Below, piece after piece: positions 29,407 through 37,819 of a stretch of 44,362 nucleotides of DNA. The notes below the pieces were generated by a model, which saw only the letters and a program-made list of their open reading frames with translations, had not been told where the DNA came from and made no database searches. How positions within the stretch are numbered: the stretch's first letter is position 1; each line of letters begins with the position of its first letter. The stretch comes from Myxococcus xanthus. GTDB lineage: Bacteria; Myxococcota; Myxococcia; Myxococcales; Myxococcaceae. Both the position numbers and the translations under genes were made by a program. Where the stretch lies: assembly GCF_013116825.1 (NCBI RefSeq), contig NZ_JABFNS010000075.1:1-44362 (forward strand), in the 5' to 3' direction.

Positions 29407-30026
29407 GTATCGAGGAAGTCCCAGTCGCGGTACAGGCCGCGCAGGGACTCAGACTCCGTTACGACCAGGTCCATGTCGACGTCATCCCCGGTCGTGGGCA
29501 GCACGGGGACGACCTGGTCATTGAAGGCCAGGCCCACCCGACGACTGCGCTGACTGGCCGCGCGGAGGGTGGCGTCGTAGTAACCGCCCCCGCGCCCCAG
29601 CCGCTTGCCTTCCCGGGTGAAGCCCAGGCCCGGCACCACGAAGAGGTCAATCTGGTCCACCGCGATGAGGTCCGCGGAGTTGGTGGGCTCTCGCACCCCC
29701 AGACGTCCCGGTTCCAGCTCGCTTTCCGACTTGATGGCACGGAACGAAAGAATCCGCCCGTGAACATGTGAGAGCGGGTAGCAGACAATCTTGCCGTCTT
29801 GCAACGCCGCAATCAGGATATCCCGGGTTGGCACTTCCCCCCGAATGGGGGCGTACAACGCCACCGTGCGCGCCTTCTGATAGTACGGCGCCGCCAGAAA
29901 CCGAGACTGAACCTTGAGCCCCCGCGTATCGATGAGGTCCGGCGTCATCGCCTTCCGGCGCGCCGTGAGCTCCTCTCGCAGGGTCTGCTTCCTCGCCGCC
30001 GCCTCTTCCACCACCGTCTCGCTCAC
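29403..30026 (-). CDS. 5-formyltetrahydrofolate cyclo-ligase
   Basis: Returns 5-formyl-THF to 5,10-methenyl-THF using ATP; the YgfA/MTHFS family. The protein has 207 residues. The family motif PGLGFTREGKRLGRGGGYYDATL binds ATP and folate. N-terminal REELTARRKAM and YAPIRGEVPTRDIL also match. The start is GTG 30026 with GGAGCGGCGTCG upstream. The candidate 6S RNA ends 15 bases before it, the same arrangement as ssrS-ygfA in enterobacteria and others. It overlaps ymdB by four bases. Confidence 0.92.
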   Translation of the reverse strand: MSETVVEEAAARKQTLREELTARRKAMTPDLIDTRGLKVQSRFLAAPYYQKARTVALYAPIRGEVPTRDILIAALQDGKIVCYPLSHVHGRILSFRAIKSESELEPGRLGVREPTNSADLIAVDQIDLFVVPGLGFTREGKRLGRGGGYYDATLRAASQRSRRVGLAFNDQVVPVLPTTGDDVDMDLVVTESESLRGLYRDWDFLDT

Positions 30027-30040
30027 CGACGCCGCTCCAA

Positions 30041-30240
30041 AGAAAAAGTCCCCCGCAGCATGGCCGTGTGCCCGGCGTCCATTGAACCCTCAAAAGCCAG
30101 GTGGGGACCGAAGTCATGCCTCCGCAGGCTTCCCTCATCCCCCGTGAGGAGGGAGGGCTTGCACATGGAGACCGAAACGGACCCCGGAATGGACGTATCG
30201 GTTCGAATTTCTGCCGAGCATCACGCGCCCCGCAGGGGAC
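30041..30240 (-). ncRNA. ssrS: Candidate 6S RNA
   Basis: This is the only stretch of more than 300 bases without a gene (30027-30379). On the minus strand it can fold as one long rod. GUCCCCUGC (30240-30232) pairs with GCGGGGGAC (30056-30048), followed by UUUUUCU, a terminator-like tail. Inside, GUG-A-UGCUCGG pairs with CCGGGCACAC (30066-30075), and CGUCCAUU (30195-30188) with AAUGGACG (30083-30076). The last two 3' strands are contiguous, while the 5' side leaves an 18-base bulge, a large asymmetric bubble. GGGGUCCG then pairs with CGGUCCCC, and an apical stem UCCCUC/GAGGGA closes. Length of about 200 and position just before the cyclo-ligase gene are typical of 6S RNA, which binds RNA polymerase in stationary phase. 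The 5' end is approximate. Confidence 0.75.
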
Positions 30241-30379
30241 AGCCCTTGAACAAAGCTACAGTGCTTCCAAATCCTCGAATCTATTGGGAATTCCCGCCAG
30301 AGTCTTTGGAAATGATAAGGACGGGGGGCGACGGGGTCAAGGCATCCTCGCGCGTTTACAAGGCAGGCGCGGGACCTCT

Positions 30380-31381
30380 ATGATGGAAAGAGCCCGAATC
30401 CACCCACATATGCCGCCCTCGCTATTGAACAAGGGTCTTGCGACGGTTCTTTCCGTTGCCTCCGGCCTCGCGTGGGCGGGACCGCCCACGGTGTCGAGCT
30501 CCTATCAAGGGGACTCCTATGGCGTGGTGTCCCTGCGCATGCAGGGAGACCAGCTGGTGGGGGTCGCGACTGGCGGACCCTGCGGATTCGAACCCGACAC
30601 GGAGGTGCTCTCTGGCGAGTTCCAGGACAACGTCCTGGTGGGCCAGGTGTTGCTCTGTCAATTGGGGCCCCACTGCGAGCCGCGGGTGAATCAGCCCGCG
30701 CTGGTCGTGTTCAACCCGGACGACGGGGTGATGACGGCCCTGTTCCGGTTGAAGGACGGTTGCCGCTCGCCGGTGTTGAAGAACGACTCCCTCCTGCTCC
30801 TGCGGCCGTTGTCCCGGGACGCGGAAGCGGTGGTGCCGGCGCGCGCGGCTTCGGCGGCCACGGCCTCGGCCGCCTCGACCACGCCGGATGGCGCGAGCTC
30901 GTCCGCGGCGCAGGTGGCCGCGGGACTGGGCCGGCAGGGCGAGGTGTCACCCTTGGAGGAGGGGCAGCGCCAACTGGCCGCGGGCAACGCGGCCGTGGCG
31001 CAGCGCCACTTCGAGCTGGCCCTGTCGAAGGACCCCCGCAGCGCCGCCGCGGTGGTGGGCCTGGGGGCCAGCCAGCTGATGCTCAATGACGTGAGCCGCG
31101 CGGTGAAGACGCTGGAGGCGGGCAGGGGGTTGGGGCGCGCGGACGTCCATCTGTGGCTGGCCTATGCGTATCAGCGCGAAGGCAACCGCAGCCGCTCGCG
31201 CGAGTCGCTGCGCAAGGCCTTCGAGCAGGGCTGGATGCCCGCGGGGCGCGCGGCGGAGGCGGTGGCGGAGCAGGCGCTGCGCGAGGACATCAAGGACATC
31301 GAAACCCTCATGCAGCAGCAGCGGACCCGGAAGCGGGTTCCCGTCCGCCCGTCGGCGGGGGTTGGAAACACCACGCCGTGA
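30380..31381 (+). CDS. Exported TPR protein upstream of a Ser/Thr kinase
   Basis: Protein of 333 residues. From ATG 30380 (weak GGGAC upstream) a charged start leads to a signal peptide (LLNKGLATVLSVASGLAWA); ATG 30410 would give a tighter one. An N-terminal domain of about 100 residues (SYQGDSYGVVSLRMQGDQLVG and following, with several cysteines) is of unknown type. A serine- and alanine-rich linker (about residues 150-180) leads to tetratricopeptide-like repeats: EGQRQLAAGNAAVAQRHFELALSKDPRSAAAVVGLGASQLML and onward. The GTG of the kinase gene overlaps its stop (GTGA). A sensing or scaffold role for the kinase is inference. Confidence 0.7.
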   Translation: MMERARIHPHMPPSLLNKGLATVLSVASGLAWAGPPTVSSSYQGDSYGVVSLRMQGDQLVGVATGGPCGFEPDTEVLSGEFQDNVLVGQVLLCQLGPHCEPRVNQPALVVFNPDDGVMTALFRLKDGCRSPVLKNDSLLLLRPLSRDAEAVVPARAASAATASAASTTPDGASSSAAQVAAGLGRQGEVSPLEEGQRQLAAGNAAVAQRHFELALSKDPRSAAAVVGLGASQLMLNDVSRAVKTLEAGRGLGRADVHLWLAYAYQREGNRSRSRESLRKAFEQGWMPAGRAAEAVAEQALREDIKDIETLMQQQRTRKRVPVRPSAGVGNTTP

Positions 31382-32376
31382 GCCAGCCGACTTCCCCGCA
31401 GAAGACCACGCGGGTCTTCGGCAACTACGAAGTCCTCTCCGTGCTGGGCAAGGGCGGGATGGCGGAGGTGTACCGGGCCCGGGTGTTGTCCGGCCCGCGC
31501 GAGGGCTGGACGGTGGCGCTCAAGCGCCTGTTGCCCGCGCTGACGAGGGATCCAGAGTCCGTGTCGTTGTTCGCCCGCGAGGCGCAGCTGTCCAAGCAGC
31601 TCCACCACCCGAACATCGTCACGGTGCTGGATGCCGGCGCGCTGGAGGGCATCTACTTCATCGTGATGGAGCTGGTGGACGGCCGCGACCTGGGGCAGAT
31701 CCTCCGGCGCTGCAAGGTGCGCGGGATTCCACTGCCGCTCGACTTCGCGGTGTACCTGGGCAAGGTGCTGCTGGAGGCGCTCGCGTACGCGCACTCCGCC
31801 ACGGGGCCCCAGGGTGAGCGGCTGGGCATCGTCCACTGCGACGTGTCGCCGTCCAACCTCTTCATCTCCCGCGTGGGCGAAATCAAGCTGGGCGACTTCG
31901 GCGTGTCGCGCGTGCTGGTGGACGGCAACCTCCAGGGCGGCGAAGTGCTGGGGAAGCCCTACTACCTGTCCCCTGAATCGCTGCTCGGCGAGGTGAGCCC
32001 AGAGGCCGACCTGTGGGCTGCCACGGTGGTGCTCTACGAGCTGCTGACGCTGGAGCGCCCCTTCACCGGCACGACGCCGGATGCCGTGTTCAACGCCATC
32101 CGCGCCCGGCAGTACCGACCCCTGCGCGAGCTGCGGCCCGACATCCCGGAGGCGCTGGAGGCCGTGGTGGCTCGGGCCTTCGCGGAGCGCCCCGAGGACC
32201 GCTTCCCGACAGCGGAGGAGTTCGCCCAGGCGCTGACGCCCCACTACGACGAACGCGTGGGCACGCCGCTGGCCATCGCCGCCGTGGTGCGCGGTCTCTT
32301 CGGCGCCAGTGACGAGGCACCCGCCGCGCCGTCGCCCAGCGGAACGCCGCCGACGCCGGGCTCGCGCGCGGGGTAG
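31378..32376 (+). CDS. Eukaryotic-type Ser/Thr protein kinase
   Basis: Soluble kinase of 332 residues made of one Hanks-type domain and a short tail. Visible: glycine loop LGKGGMAEVY, Lys49 (VALKRLL), catalytic loop HCDVSPSN (His153, Asp155, Asn160), DFG at 173-175 (LGDFGVSR), and SPE near 200 in place of APE. The usual arginine before the catalytic aspartate is cysteine (HCD rather than HRD), so it is a non-RD kinase and may not need activation-loop phosphorylation. No membrane helix. Start GTG 31378 overlaps the TPR gene; earlier frame starts would lie inside that gene. Substrates unknown; myxobacteria have many Pkn kinases. Confidence 0.9.
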   Translation: MSQPTSPQKTTRVFGNYEVLSVLGKGGMAEVYRARVLSGPREGWTVALKRLLPALTRDPESVSLFAREAQLSKQLHHPNIVTVLDAGALEGIYFIVMELVDGRDLGQILRRCKVRGIPLPLDFAVYLGKVLLEALAYAHSATGPQGERLGIVHCDVSPSNLFISRVGEIKLGDFGVSRVLVDGNLQGGEVLGKPYYLSPESLLGEVSPEADLWAATVVLYELLTLERPFTGTTPDAVFNAIRARQYRPLRELRPDIPEALEAVVARAFAERPEDRFPTAEEFAQALTPHYDERVGTPLAIAAVVRGLFGASDEAPAAPSPSGTPPTPGSRAG

Positions 32377-32480
32377 GGGAGCAGGCATCCTGGTGTCCGC
32401 TCCACCGTTCCTCCCTACCTTCCAGGACGATGACGACCTTTCCTTCCGCCGCGCGGTGTCGCGTGGAGGGAGGAGTCCAG

Positions 32481-32651
32481 ATGGTCAACGAGCCCAAGCA
32501 GCCGAAGCCGGAGCCGTCCGCACCCGAGCCCGAGGAGAGCGCGCGTCCGCGGCCCTCCAAGGCGGACGAAGCCCGGGAAGATGGGATGCCCGGTTATGGA
32601 CAGCCCGATGAGGACGTGCGCGAGCAGTCGCTTCCGGAGCAGTCCTGGTAG
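32481..32651 (+). CDS. Small acidic proline-rich protein
   Basis: Protein of 56 residues rich in Pro, Glu, Asp and Ser (PKQPKPEPSAPEPEESARPRP), probably unstructured. I choose ATG 32481, which follows GGAGGAGTCCAG; the upstream frame start at 32430 has no ribosome site. The strong site supports it as real. Function unknown. Confidence 0.55.
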   Translation: MVNEPKQPKPEPSAPEPEESARPRPSKADEAREDGMPGYGQPDEDVREQSLPEQSW

Positions 32652-32845
32652 CGATGCAGGGCGTGAAGCGCGGGTTTCGCTCGCGCGTGTCCAACAGCGT
32701 GCATCTGGCGTGTGACGGGGCCCTGTAGTCCGATGCAGAGGCTTGGCCCTGCGCATCCGGGTTGTTAGTTCTCGAAAAAGGGAGCGCGCTGAAAGTGTTC
32801 CTGGGCGCGCTTCTTCCAACCGCCAATACAAGTGATGGCTCCTGA

Positions 32846-34312
32846 ATGGATCGCCGGACGTGGTCGCTCTTCGAGACGGGCATCCCGAGTTTCGACACGC
32901 TGCTGGGCGGAGGCATCCCCAGGCGACAATCCATCATCGTGGCTGGAGATCCGGGCAGCGGGAAGACGGTGCTGTGCAGCCAGATGGCCTTCCTCGCCGC
33001 GGCGCGAGGCCTGCCCGTCGTGCTGGTCACCGTCACGTCCGAACCCCATGACAAGCTCGTGGGCGAGCTGAGCAGCTTCAGCTTCTTCAAGGAGGAGCTG
33101 CTGGACGAAAAGCTCTTCGTGATGAGCGCCTACTCATCGCTCAAGCAGGGCGCGAAGGAGACGCGGGACCTCATCATCCAGACGGTGCGCAAGCGGGGCG
33201 CGAAGCTGCTCTTCATCGATGGCCTTCGCTCCATCCGGGACCTCTGGCAGGACGAGGCGCGCCTGCGCGAGTTCCTCTATGAGCTGGGCATTGGCCTGGC
33301 CGCGGCGGATTGCGTCGGCCTCTTCACCACCGAGTACCCACTGGAGAAGCTGCTGACGCTGCCCGAAGCCACCACGGTGGACGGCATCGTCTCCCTGGCG
33401 GTGGTGAAGCACGGCGCCCGCCGCATGCGCCGCGTGGAGGTCGTGAAGCTGCGCGGCCGGCCACACCTGTCGGGGGAGCACCTGATGCGAATCGACGGGG
33501 ACGGGGTGTCCTTCATCCCGCGCCTGGAGTCGCTGGTGTCCGTTGGGAGGGACGTGGAGCCGCCCGAGGAGCGCGTCAGCTTCGGGTTGCCGGAGCTGGA
33601 CGTCTTGATGGAGGGCGGCCTGCCCCGCACGAGCGCCACGCTGCTCGCGGGCAGCATGGGCATTGGCAAGACGCTGCTGGCCGCGCACTTCGCGGTGGAG
33701 GGGGCGCGCCGGGACGAGCACTCCCTCTTCGTCTCGTTCCATGACTCCACGGAGTCGCTCGCCGCTCGGGCGCGGCGCATCCAACTGGACGTGTCGCGCT
33801 TTGTGAGGAGCGGGCTCCTCATCTACCTGTACATCCCGCCGACGGAGCAGGAGGCGGACCTGGTGCTGGACCGCATCTTCCAGGAGGTTGAGCGGCGGAA
33901 CGTGAAGCGGCTCGTCATCGATGGCCTCACGACGCTCGAGCAGTCCATCACCGAGCGGGAGCGCAGGCCGCTCCTCCTGGGGGCGCTCGCGGAGAAGCTG
34001 CGCCGGAAGGGGGTGACGACGCTGTACACCCGGGAGGTCTCCAAGGTGGCCGGCACGGAGCTCGACTTCAGCGACGCGCCCGTCTCCATCCTCGGGGAGA
34101 ACTTGCTCCTCCTGCGCTACGTGGAGCTGCGCGGGCGCATCCACCGCATCCTGTCGGTGCTCAAGATGCGCGACAGCAAGTACGACAATGAGTTGCGCGA
34201 GTTCCGAATCGCCGACTCGGGGATGAAGGTGCTGGCGACGATGCGCTCCGCGGAAGGGCTGCTGACGGGGCAGGCCCGGCCCATTGGGACGAGCATCGGG
34301 GCCTCGGAATGA
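32846..34312 (+). CDS. KaiC-like double-domain ATPase
   Basis: Protein of 488 residues with two RecA-like KaiC domains. Domain I has Walker A GDPGSGKT (34-41) and Walker B LLFIDG (Asp125). Domain II has Walker A GSMGIGKT (269-276) and Walker B LVIDG (Asp359), and ends with LRYVELRGRIHRILSVLKMRDSKYDNELREF, close to cyanobacterial KaiC. The catalytic glutamate pairs of KaiC are replaced: Thr64-Ser65 in domain I (VTVTSE) and His299-Asp300 in domain II (VSFHDS). Of the two phosphosites, Ser431 aligns with Ser414 but Thr432 with Ile415. These alignments are by eye from memory. The stop overlaps the next gene's start (ATGA), so it probably works with that REC-kinase. Confidence 0.88.
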   Translation: MDRRTWSLFETGIPSFDTLLGGGIPRRQSIIVAGDPGSGKTVLCSQMAFLAAARGLPVVLVTVTSEPHDKLVGELSSFSFFKEELLDEKLFVMSAYSSLKQGAKETRDLIIQTVRKRGAKLLFIDGLRSIRDLWQDEARLREFLYELGIGLAAADCVGLFTTEYPLEKLLTLPEATTVDGIVSLAVVKHGARRMRRVEVVKLRGRPHLSGEHLMRIDGDGVSFIPRLESLVSVGRDVEPPEERVSFGLPELDVLMEGGLPRTSATLLAGSMGIGKTLLAAHFAVEGARRDEHSLFVSFHDSTESLAARARRIQLDVSRFVRSGLLIYLYIPPTEQEADLVLDRIFQEVERRNVKRLVIDGLTTLEQSITERERRPLLLGALAEKLRRKGVTTLYTREVSKVAGTELDFSDAPVSILGENLLLLRYVELRGRIHRILSVLKMRDSKYDNELREFRIADSGMKVLATMRSAEGLLTGQARPIGTSIGASE

Positions 34313-35406
34313 GTGGCGTCCTCATCGCGGAAGACGAGGAAGCGCTGCTCGAGGTCTTCGCCGAGGTCGTGGAGGCGCTCGGCTACCGCGCCATCCGGGC
34401 CCACAATGGCGAAGACGCGCTCATGCTTGCGCGCACGGAGCCGCCAGACCTGGTGGTCAGCGACCACATGATGCCCCGCCGCACGGGGATGGAGCTGCTG
34501 CGCGCCATGCGGGCGGAGCCGAGCCTCGCATCGGTTCCCTTCGTGCTGCTGAGCGCCGCGCGGCCCGCGGGGAGGGAGAAGGCGGACGTCTTTCTCGCCA
34601 AGCCCGTGGACCTGAGCGCTTTCGAAGAGGCCATCACCGGTGCGCTTCGCTCGAGGCCCCCCGTGGCCGTGCCCACCTTCCCCGAGCCGAAAGCCTCCAC
34701 GGACACGCGCAGGGGGGGCTTCCTGGCCCGTGAGGAGGTGCTCAACTGGGTGGCCCATGAGCTGAAGACGCCGCTCTCCTCGGCCCGCCTCAACGCCCAG
34801 GTCCTGCTGCGCAAGGTGGAGAAGCGGGGCGAGGACGATGAGGTCCGTTCGGTGGACGCCGTACTGCGGCAACTGGATCGGATGAACCACCTCATCTCCT
34901 CCATCCTGGACGCCTCGCGCCTGTCCGAAGGCAAGGTGGAGCTGAGGCCCAGGCAGTGCGACCTCGCCGTCTTCCTCCGGGAACTCATCCAGGAGTGGCG
35001 CGACCTGGAACCGCAGGTGGACTTCGTGCTGCGGGGCGCCGAGGAGCCCGTGTTCCTTCCCTTCGACGGGGAGCGGGTGCGGCAGGTGCTCAACAACCTG
35101 CTCTCCAACGCGGTGAAGTACGGGGGTGAGACACGGCGGGTCGAACTGGGTCTCTCTCTGCACCCCGGGCTGGTGGACATCCACGTCCGGGATTGGGGGA
35201 TCGGCATCTCCGCGGGGGCGCTTCCCTCCGTCTTCGAGCGCTTCCAGCGGGCGGACGGTGAGCCTGCCCAGGGGCATGGCCTGGGGCTCTACATCGCCTC
35301 GTCGCTGGCGAAGCTGCACGGCGGCTCGTTGTCGGTAAAGTCCGTGCTGGGGGAGGGGGCGACCTTCCACCTTCGGCTGCCCCTGAGCCGGCGCTCCGTG
35401 TCCTAG
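34309..35406 (+). CDS. REC-histidine kinase (hybrid sensor), partner of the KaiC-like protein
   Basis: Cytoplasmic protein of 365 residues with an N-terminal receiver (about 1-115) followed by a kinase. The receiver has AEDEE, phosphoacceptor Asp52 (LVVSDHMMP) and the lysine in LAKPVDL. The H box is VAHELKTPLSSARL (His150). The ATP domain is complete: N box NNLLSNAVKYGG, G1 DWGIGIS, G2 GHGLGLYIA, and final GEGATFHLRLPL. A receiver placed before the kinase suggests it is controlled by phosphorylation rather than by a membrane sensor. Its overlap with the KaiC-like gene echoes the KaiC-SasA relation in cyanobacteria, but SasA has a KaiB-like sensor that is absent here. Confidence 0.92.
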   Translation: MSGVLIAEDEEALLEVFAEVVEALGYRAIRAHNGEDALMLARTEPPDLVVSDHMMPRRTGMELLRAMRAEPSLASVPFVLLSAARPAGREKADVFLAKPVDLSAFEEAITGALRSRPPVAVPTFPEPKASTDTRRGGFLAREEVLNWVAHELKTPLSSARLNAQVLLRKVEKRGEDDEVRSVDAVLRQLDRMNHLISSILDASRLSEGKVELRPRQCDLAVFLRELIQEWRDLEPQVDFVLRGAEEPVFLPFDGERVRQVLNNLLSNAVKYGGETRRVELGLSLHPGLVDIHVRDWGIGISAGALPSVFERFQRADGEPAQGHGLGLYIASSLAKLHGGSLSVKSVLGEGATFHLRLPLSRRSVS

Positions 35407-36548
35407 CCGGCCAGCGCGCGGACCTGCGGCACGTGCCGCACGAGCGCGTCCACCACGCGCGCCACGTCCGCTTCCGTCGTGCCGGGGCCCATGCTGAAGC
35501 GGAGGCTGCCTCGAGCCTGCGCGGGCGACAGGCCCATGGCCCGCAGGACATGCGACGGCGTCAGCGTGCCGGACGCGCAGGCGGCGCCGGAGGACACGCA
35601 GATGCCCTCCAGGTCCAGGGCGATGAGCAGCGACTCACCCTCCACGCCGTCGAAGCGCAGGTTGCTGGTGTTGGGCACGCGCGGGGCCGCGCCGCCGTTG
35701 ATGTGCACGCCGGGCAGTCGCGCCGTCACCTCCCGCTCGAATGCATCGCGGAGCGTGGTCAGCCGCGCCGTTGTCTCAGGCAGCTCCGCATCGGCCAACG
35801 CGAGCGCCAGCGCCAGCGCCTCCGCGTAGGGCACGTTCTGCGTCCCTCCGCGGCGGCCGCCTTCCTGGTGGCCCGGCGTGAGCGCGCGGACGTCCACGCT
35901 CTTGCGAACCATCAGCACGCCCACGCCCGGAGGGCCGCCGAACTTGTGCGCGGACAGGGACAGCAGGTCCGCGTCCACCTCGCGCAGGGACAGGGGCACC
36001 TTGCCCGCGGCCTGAACCGCGTCCGTGTGGAACAGCACGCCGCGCTGCCGGCACGCGCGCGCGACCTCCCTCGCGGGCTGGAGCACGCCCGTCTCGTTGT
36101 TGGCCCACATCAACGAGCACAAGGCCACGTCCGGCGTCAGGGCCGCCAGCATGTCGGCTTCGCGCACGCGCCCGTCCGGACCGGGCGCCACCCGCACGAC
36201 GTGGGCGCCTTCCCGCTCCAACTGCGCCGCCGCGCCCAGCAGGGCGGGGTGCTCCACCGCGGAGGTCACCACCCGCCGCCGCTCGGGATGGGGCCGCAGG
36301 TGCCAGGCGCCCACGAGCGCCAGCGCGTCCGCCTCGCTGCCGGAGCCGGTGAAGCTGACTTCCTTCGGCTCGCAGCCGAGCACGCGGGCCACCTTCGCCC
36401 GTGCCGCGTCCAACCGGGCCCGGGCCGCGCGGCCCTCCTGGTGCACGCTGGACGCATTGCCATAGCCGCTCGACGCGAAGGCGCGCGACAGCAGCGTCGC
36501 CACCTCCGGTCGCACCGGCGCGGCCGCGTTGTAGTCCCAGTACGTCAC
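35403..36548 (-). CDS. Cysteine desulfurase (NifS/IscS family)
   Basis: PLP enzyme of 381 residues that takes sulfur from cysteine for Fe-S cluster and other sulfur transfer. Conserved residues: His100 (SAVEHPALL), Asp in HTDAVQ, PLP-lysine Lys202 (LSAHKFGGPPG), and the catalytic cysteine Cys324 (CVSSGAACASG) on its mobile loop. The long stretch between these resembles NifS more than SufS. GTG 36548 overlaps the DHH gene stop (GTGA). Its stop shares CTAG with the convergent REC-kinase gene. No iscU or other Fe-S gene is adjacent, so the acceptor cannot be inferred. Confidence 0.92.
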   Translation of the reverse strand: MTYWDYNAAAPVRPEVATLLSRAFASSGYGNASSVHQEGRAARARLDAARAKVARVLGCEPKEVSFTGSGSEADALALVGAWHLRPHPERRRVVTSAVEHPALLGAAAQLEREGAHVVRVAPGPDGRVREADMLAALTPDVALCSLMWANNETGVLQPAREVARACRQRGVLFHTDAVQAAGKVPLSLREVDADLLSLSAHKFGGPPGVGVLMVRKSVDVRALTPGHQEGGRRGGTQNVPYAEALALALALADAELPETTARLTTLRDAFEREVTARLPGVHINGGAAPRVPNTSNLRFDGVEGESLLIALDLEGICVSSGAACASGTLTPSHVLRAMGLSPAQARGSLRFSMGPGTTEADVARVVDALVRHVPQVRALAG

Positions 36549-37666
36549 GAGTCCTGCGCGTACAGCAGCGACACCGGCCGCTCGTCGGCGACGCCGAACG
36601 CCTCCAGGAACTTGGCCACCAACTCGCGCTTGAGCGCCTTGCGCTGCGCCAGCTTCCCGGACAGCGGCAGCCGCGCGCCGGCCATGCTGCCGTGGCCGCC
36701 GGACGAGCCGCCGTAGTCCTCGCAGATTTCGCGGATGAGGCGCCCCGCGTTCATCCGCCGGTCCTTGACGCGCAAGCTGAGGAAGAGCTGGTTGCGGTAC
36801 GTCCCGAAGGCCAGCGACCACTTCATGCCTTCGAGGAACATCAGCCGCTCGGCCACCTCCGCCACCATGTCCGGGGAGTAGACCTCCTCCAGGTCGGTGA
36901 TGATGGCCGTCCCGTACACCTTCGCCCGCTCGTAGGCCGTGTGGTACAGCTGGAAGTAGCGCGCGGGCAGCTCGGGGTGCTCAATCTGCGCCAGCAGCGT
37001 CTTGTCCATGCGCGGGAACAGCCACAGGTAGCTGTCCACGTCCGTGGGCGTCGTCTCCCGGCCCAGGTCGCGCGTGTCCGCCTTGATGCCGTAGAACAGG
37101 GCGGTGGCCACCTCCGTGGAGGGCTCCAACCGGGCCGCGCGCAGGTACTCCACCAGCATGGTGGACGTGGCTCCGAAGTCACCGCCCACGTCCGCGAAAG
37201 GGGCCTCCAGGCTCTCCTGGCGCAGCGGATGGTGGTCCACCACCAGGTGCGCTCCCAGGCGCGCGGGCAGGGAGTGGTTGCCTACCTTGGGCTGCGTGTC
37301 CACCAGCCCGAAGAGGTCGTACTCGTCGAAGTCGATGGTCGACACGTGTGAGACGGGCAGGCGCAGCACCTTCACGAAGGCGATGTTCTCCGCCCGGCCG
37401 ATGATGCCGCCGTAGCCGATGTGGGCCTTCAGGCCCGCCTTGCGCTCGAGCAGGTGCGCCAGGGCCACCGCCGCCGCCAGCGAGTCCGGGTCCGGATTGT
37501 CGTGGGTGAGGATGAGCGCCTTGTGGTGGCCCTGGGCCACTCGCAGGAGCCGTTCCAGCTTGTCACGGGCTGGCATATGGGCCAGCCGCGGTGGCGGGGG
37601 CTCCGTCAGCTCGCCTCCCGAGCTTCCGGTTCCGCGGCGGCTGTTGAGGGACTGTGTCACGGGCAT
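36545..37666 (-). CDS. DHH/DHHA1 phosphoesterase, NrnA-like
   Basis: Protein of 373 residues in the DHH family that includes NrnA (nanoRNase and pAp phosphatase). Motifs: HDNPDPDSLAAAVAL (motif I), LVDTQP (motif II), VVDHHPL (the DHH motif), and DTRDL (motif IV). The DHHA1 substrate-binding domain ends with GGSSGGHGSMAGARLP. A basic, low-complexity N-terminal tail (about 1-30) is unusual. ATG 37666 is my choice; GGAGGA lies 16 bases upstream, rather far. It probably degrades short RNA or cyclic-dinucleotide products. Overlaps the desulfurase start by four bases. Confidence 0.88.
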   Translation of the reverse strand: MPVTQSLNSRRGTGSSGGELTEPPPPRLAHMPARDKLERLLRVAQGHHKALILTHDNPDPDSLAAAVALAHLLERKAGLKAHIGYGGIIGRAENIAFVKVLRLPVSHVSTIDFDEYDLFGLVDTQPKVGNHSLPARLGAHLVVDHHPLRQESLEAPFADVGGDFGATSTMLVEYLRAARLEPSTEVATALFYGIKADTRDLGRETTPTDVDSYLWLFPRMDKTLLAQIEHPELPARYFQLYHTAYERAKVYGTAIITDLEEVYSPDMVAEVAERLMFLEGMKWSLAFGTYRNQLFLSLRVKDRRMNAGRLIREICEDYGGSSGGHGSMAGARLPLSGKLAQRKALKRELVAKFLEAFGVADERPVSLLYAQDS

Positions 37667-37765
37667 GGGTATGCTTCTTACTTCCTCCCGTCCAGGGATT
37701 CGAGGATCCGGGGGCTGTTGCCAACACCCCAATGGTGTCGACGGACCCCGCATCCTTCACGGCGC

Positions 37766-37798
37766 GCGAGGGGAGCGTGAGCCTGCTCGCTCCCTCGC
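37766..37798 (-). terminator. Imperfect hairpin downstream of the Fic gene
   Basis: GCGAGGGGAGCG, a short loop, then CGCTCCCTCGC pair with two single-base bulges, about 20 bases past the Fic stop. Candidate terminator. Confidence 0.4.
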
Positions 37799-37819
37799 CG
37801 GGCCGCCGCGGGACGTGGG

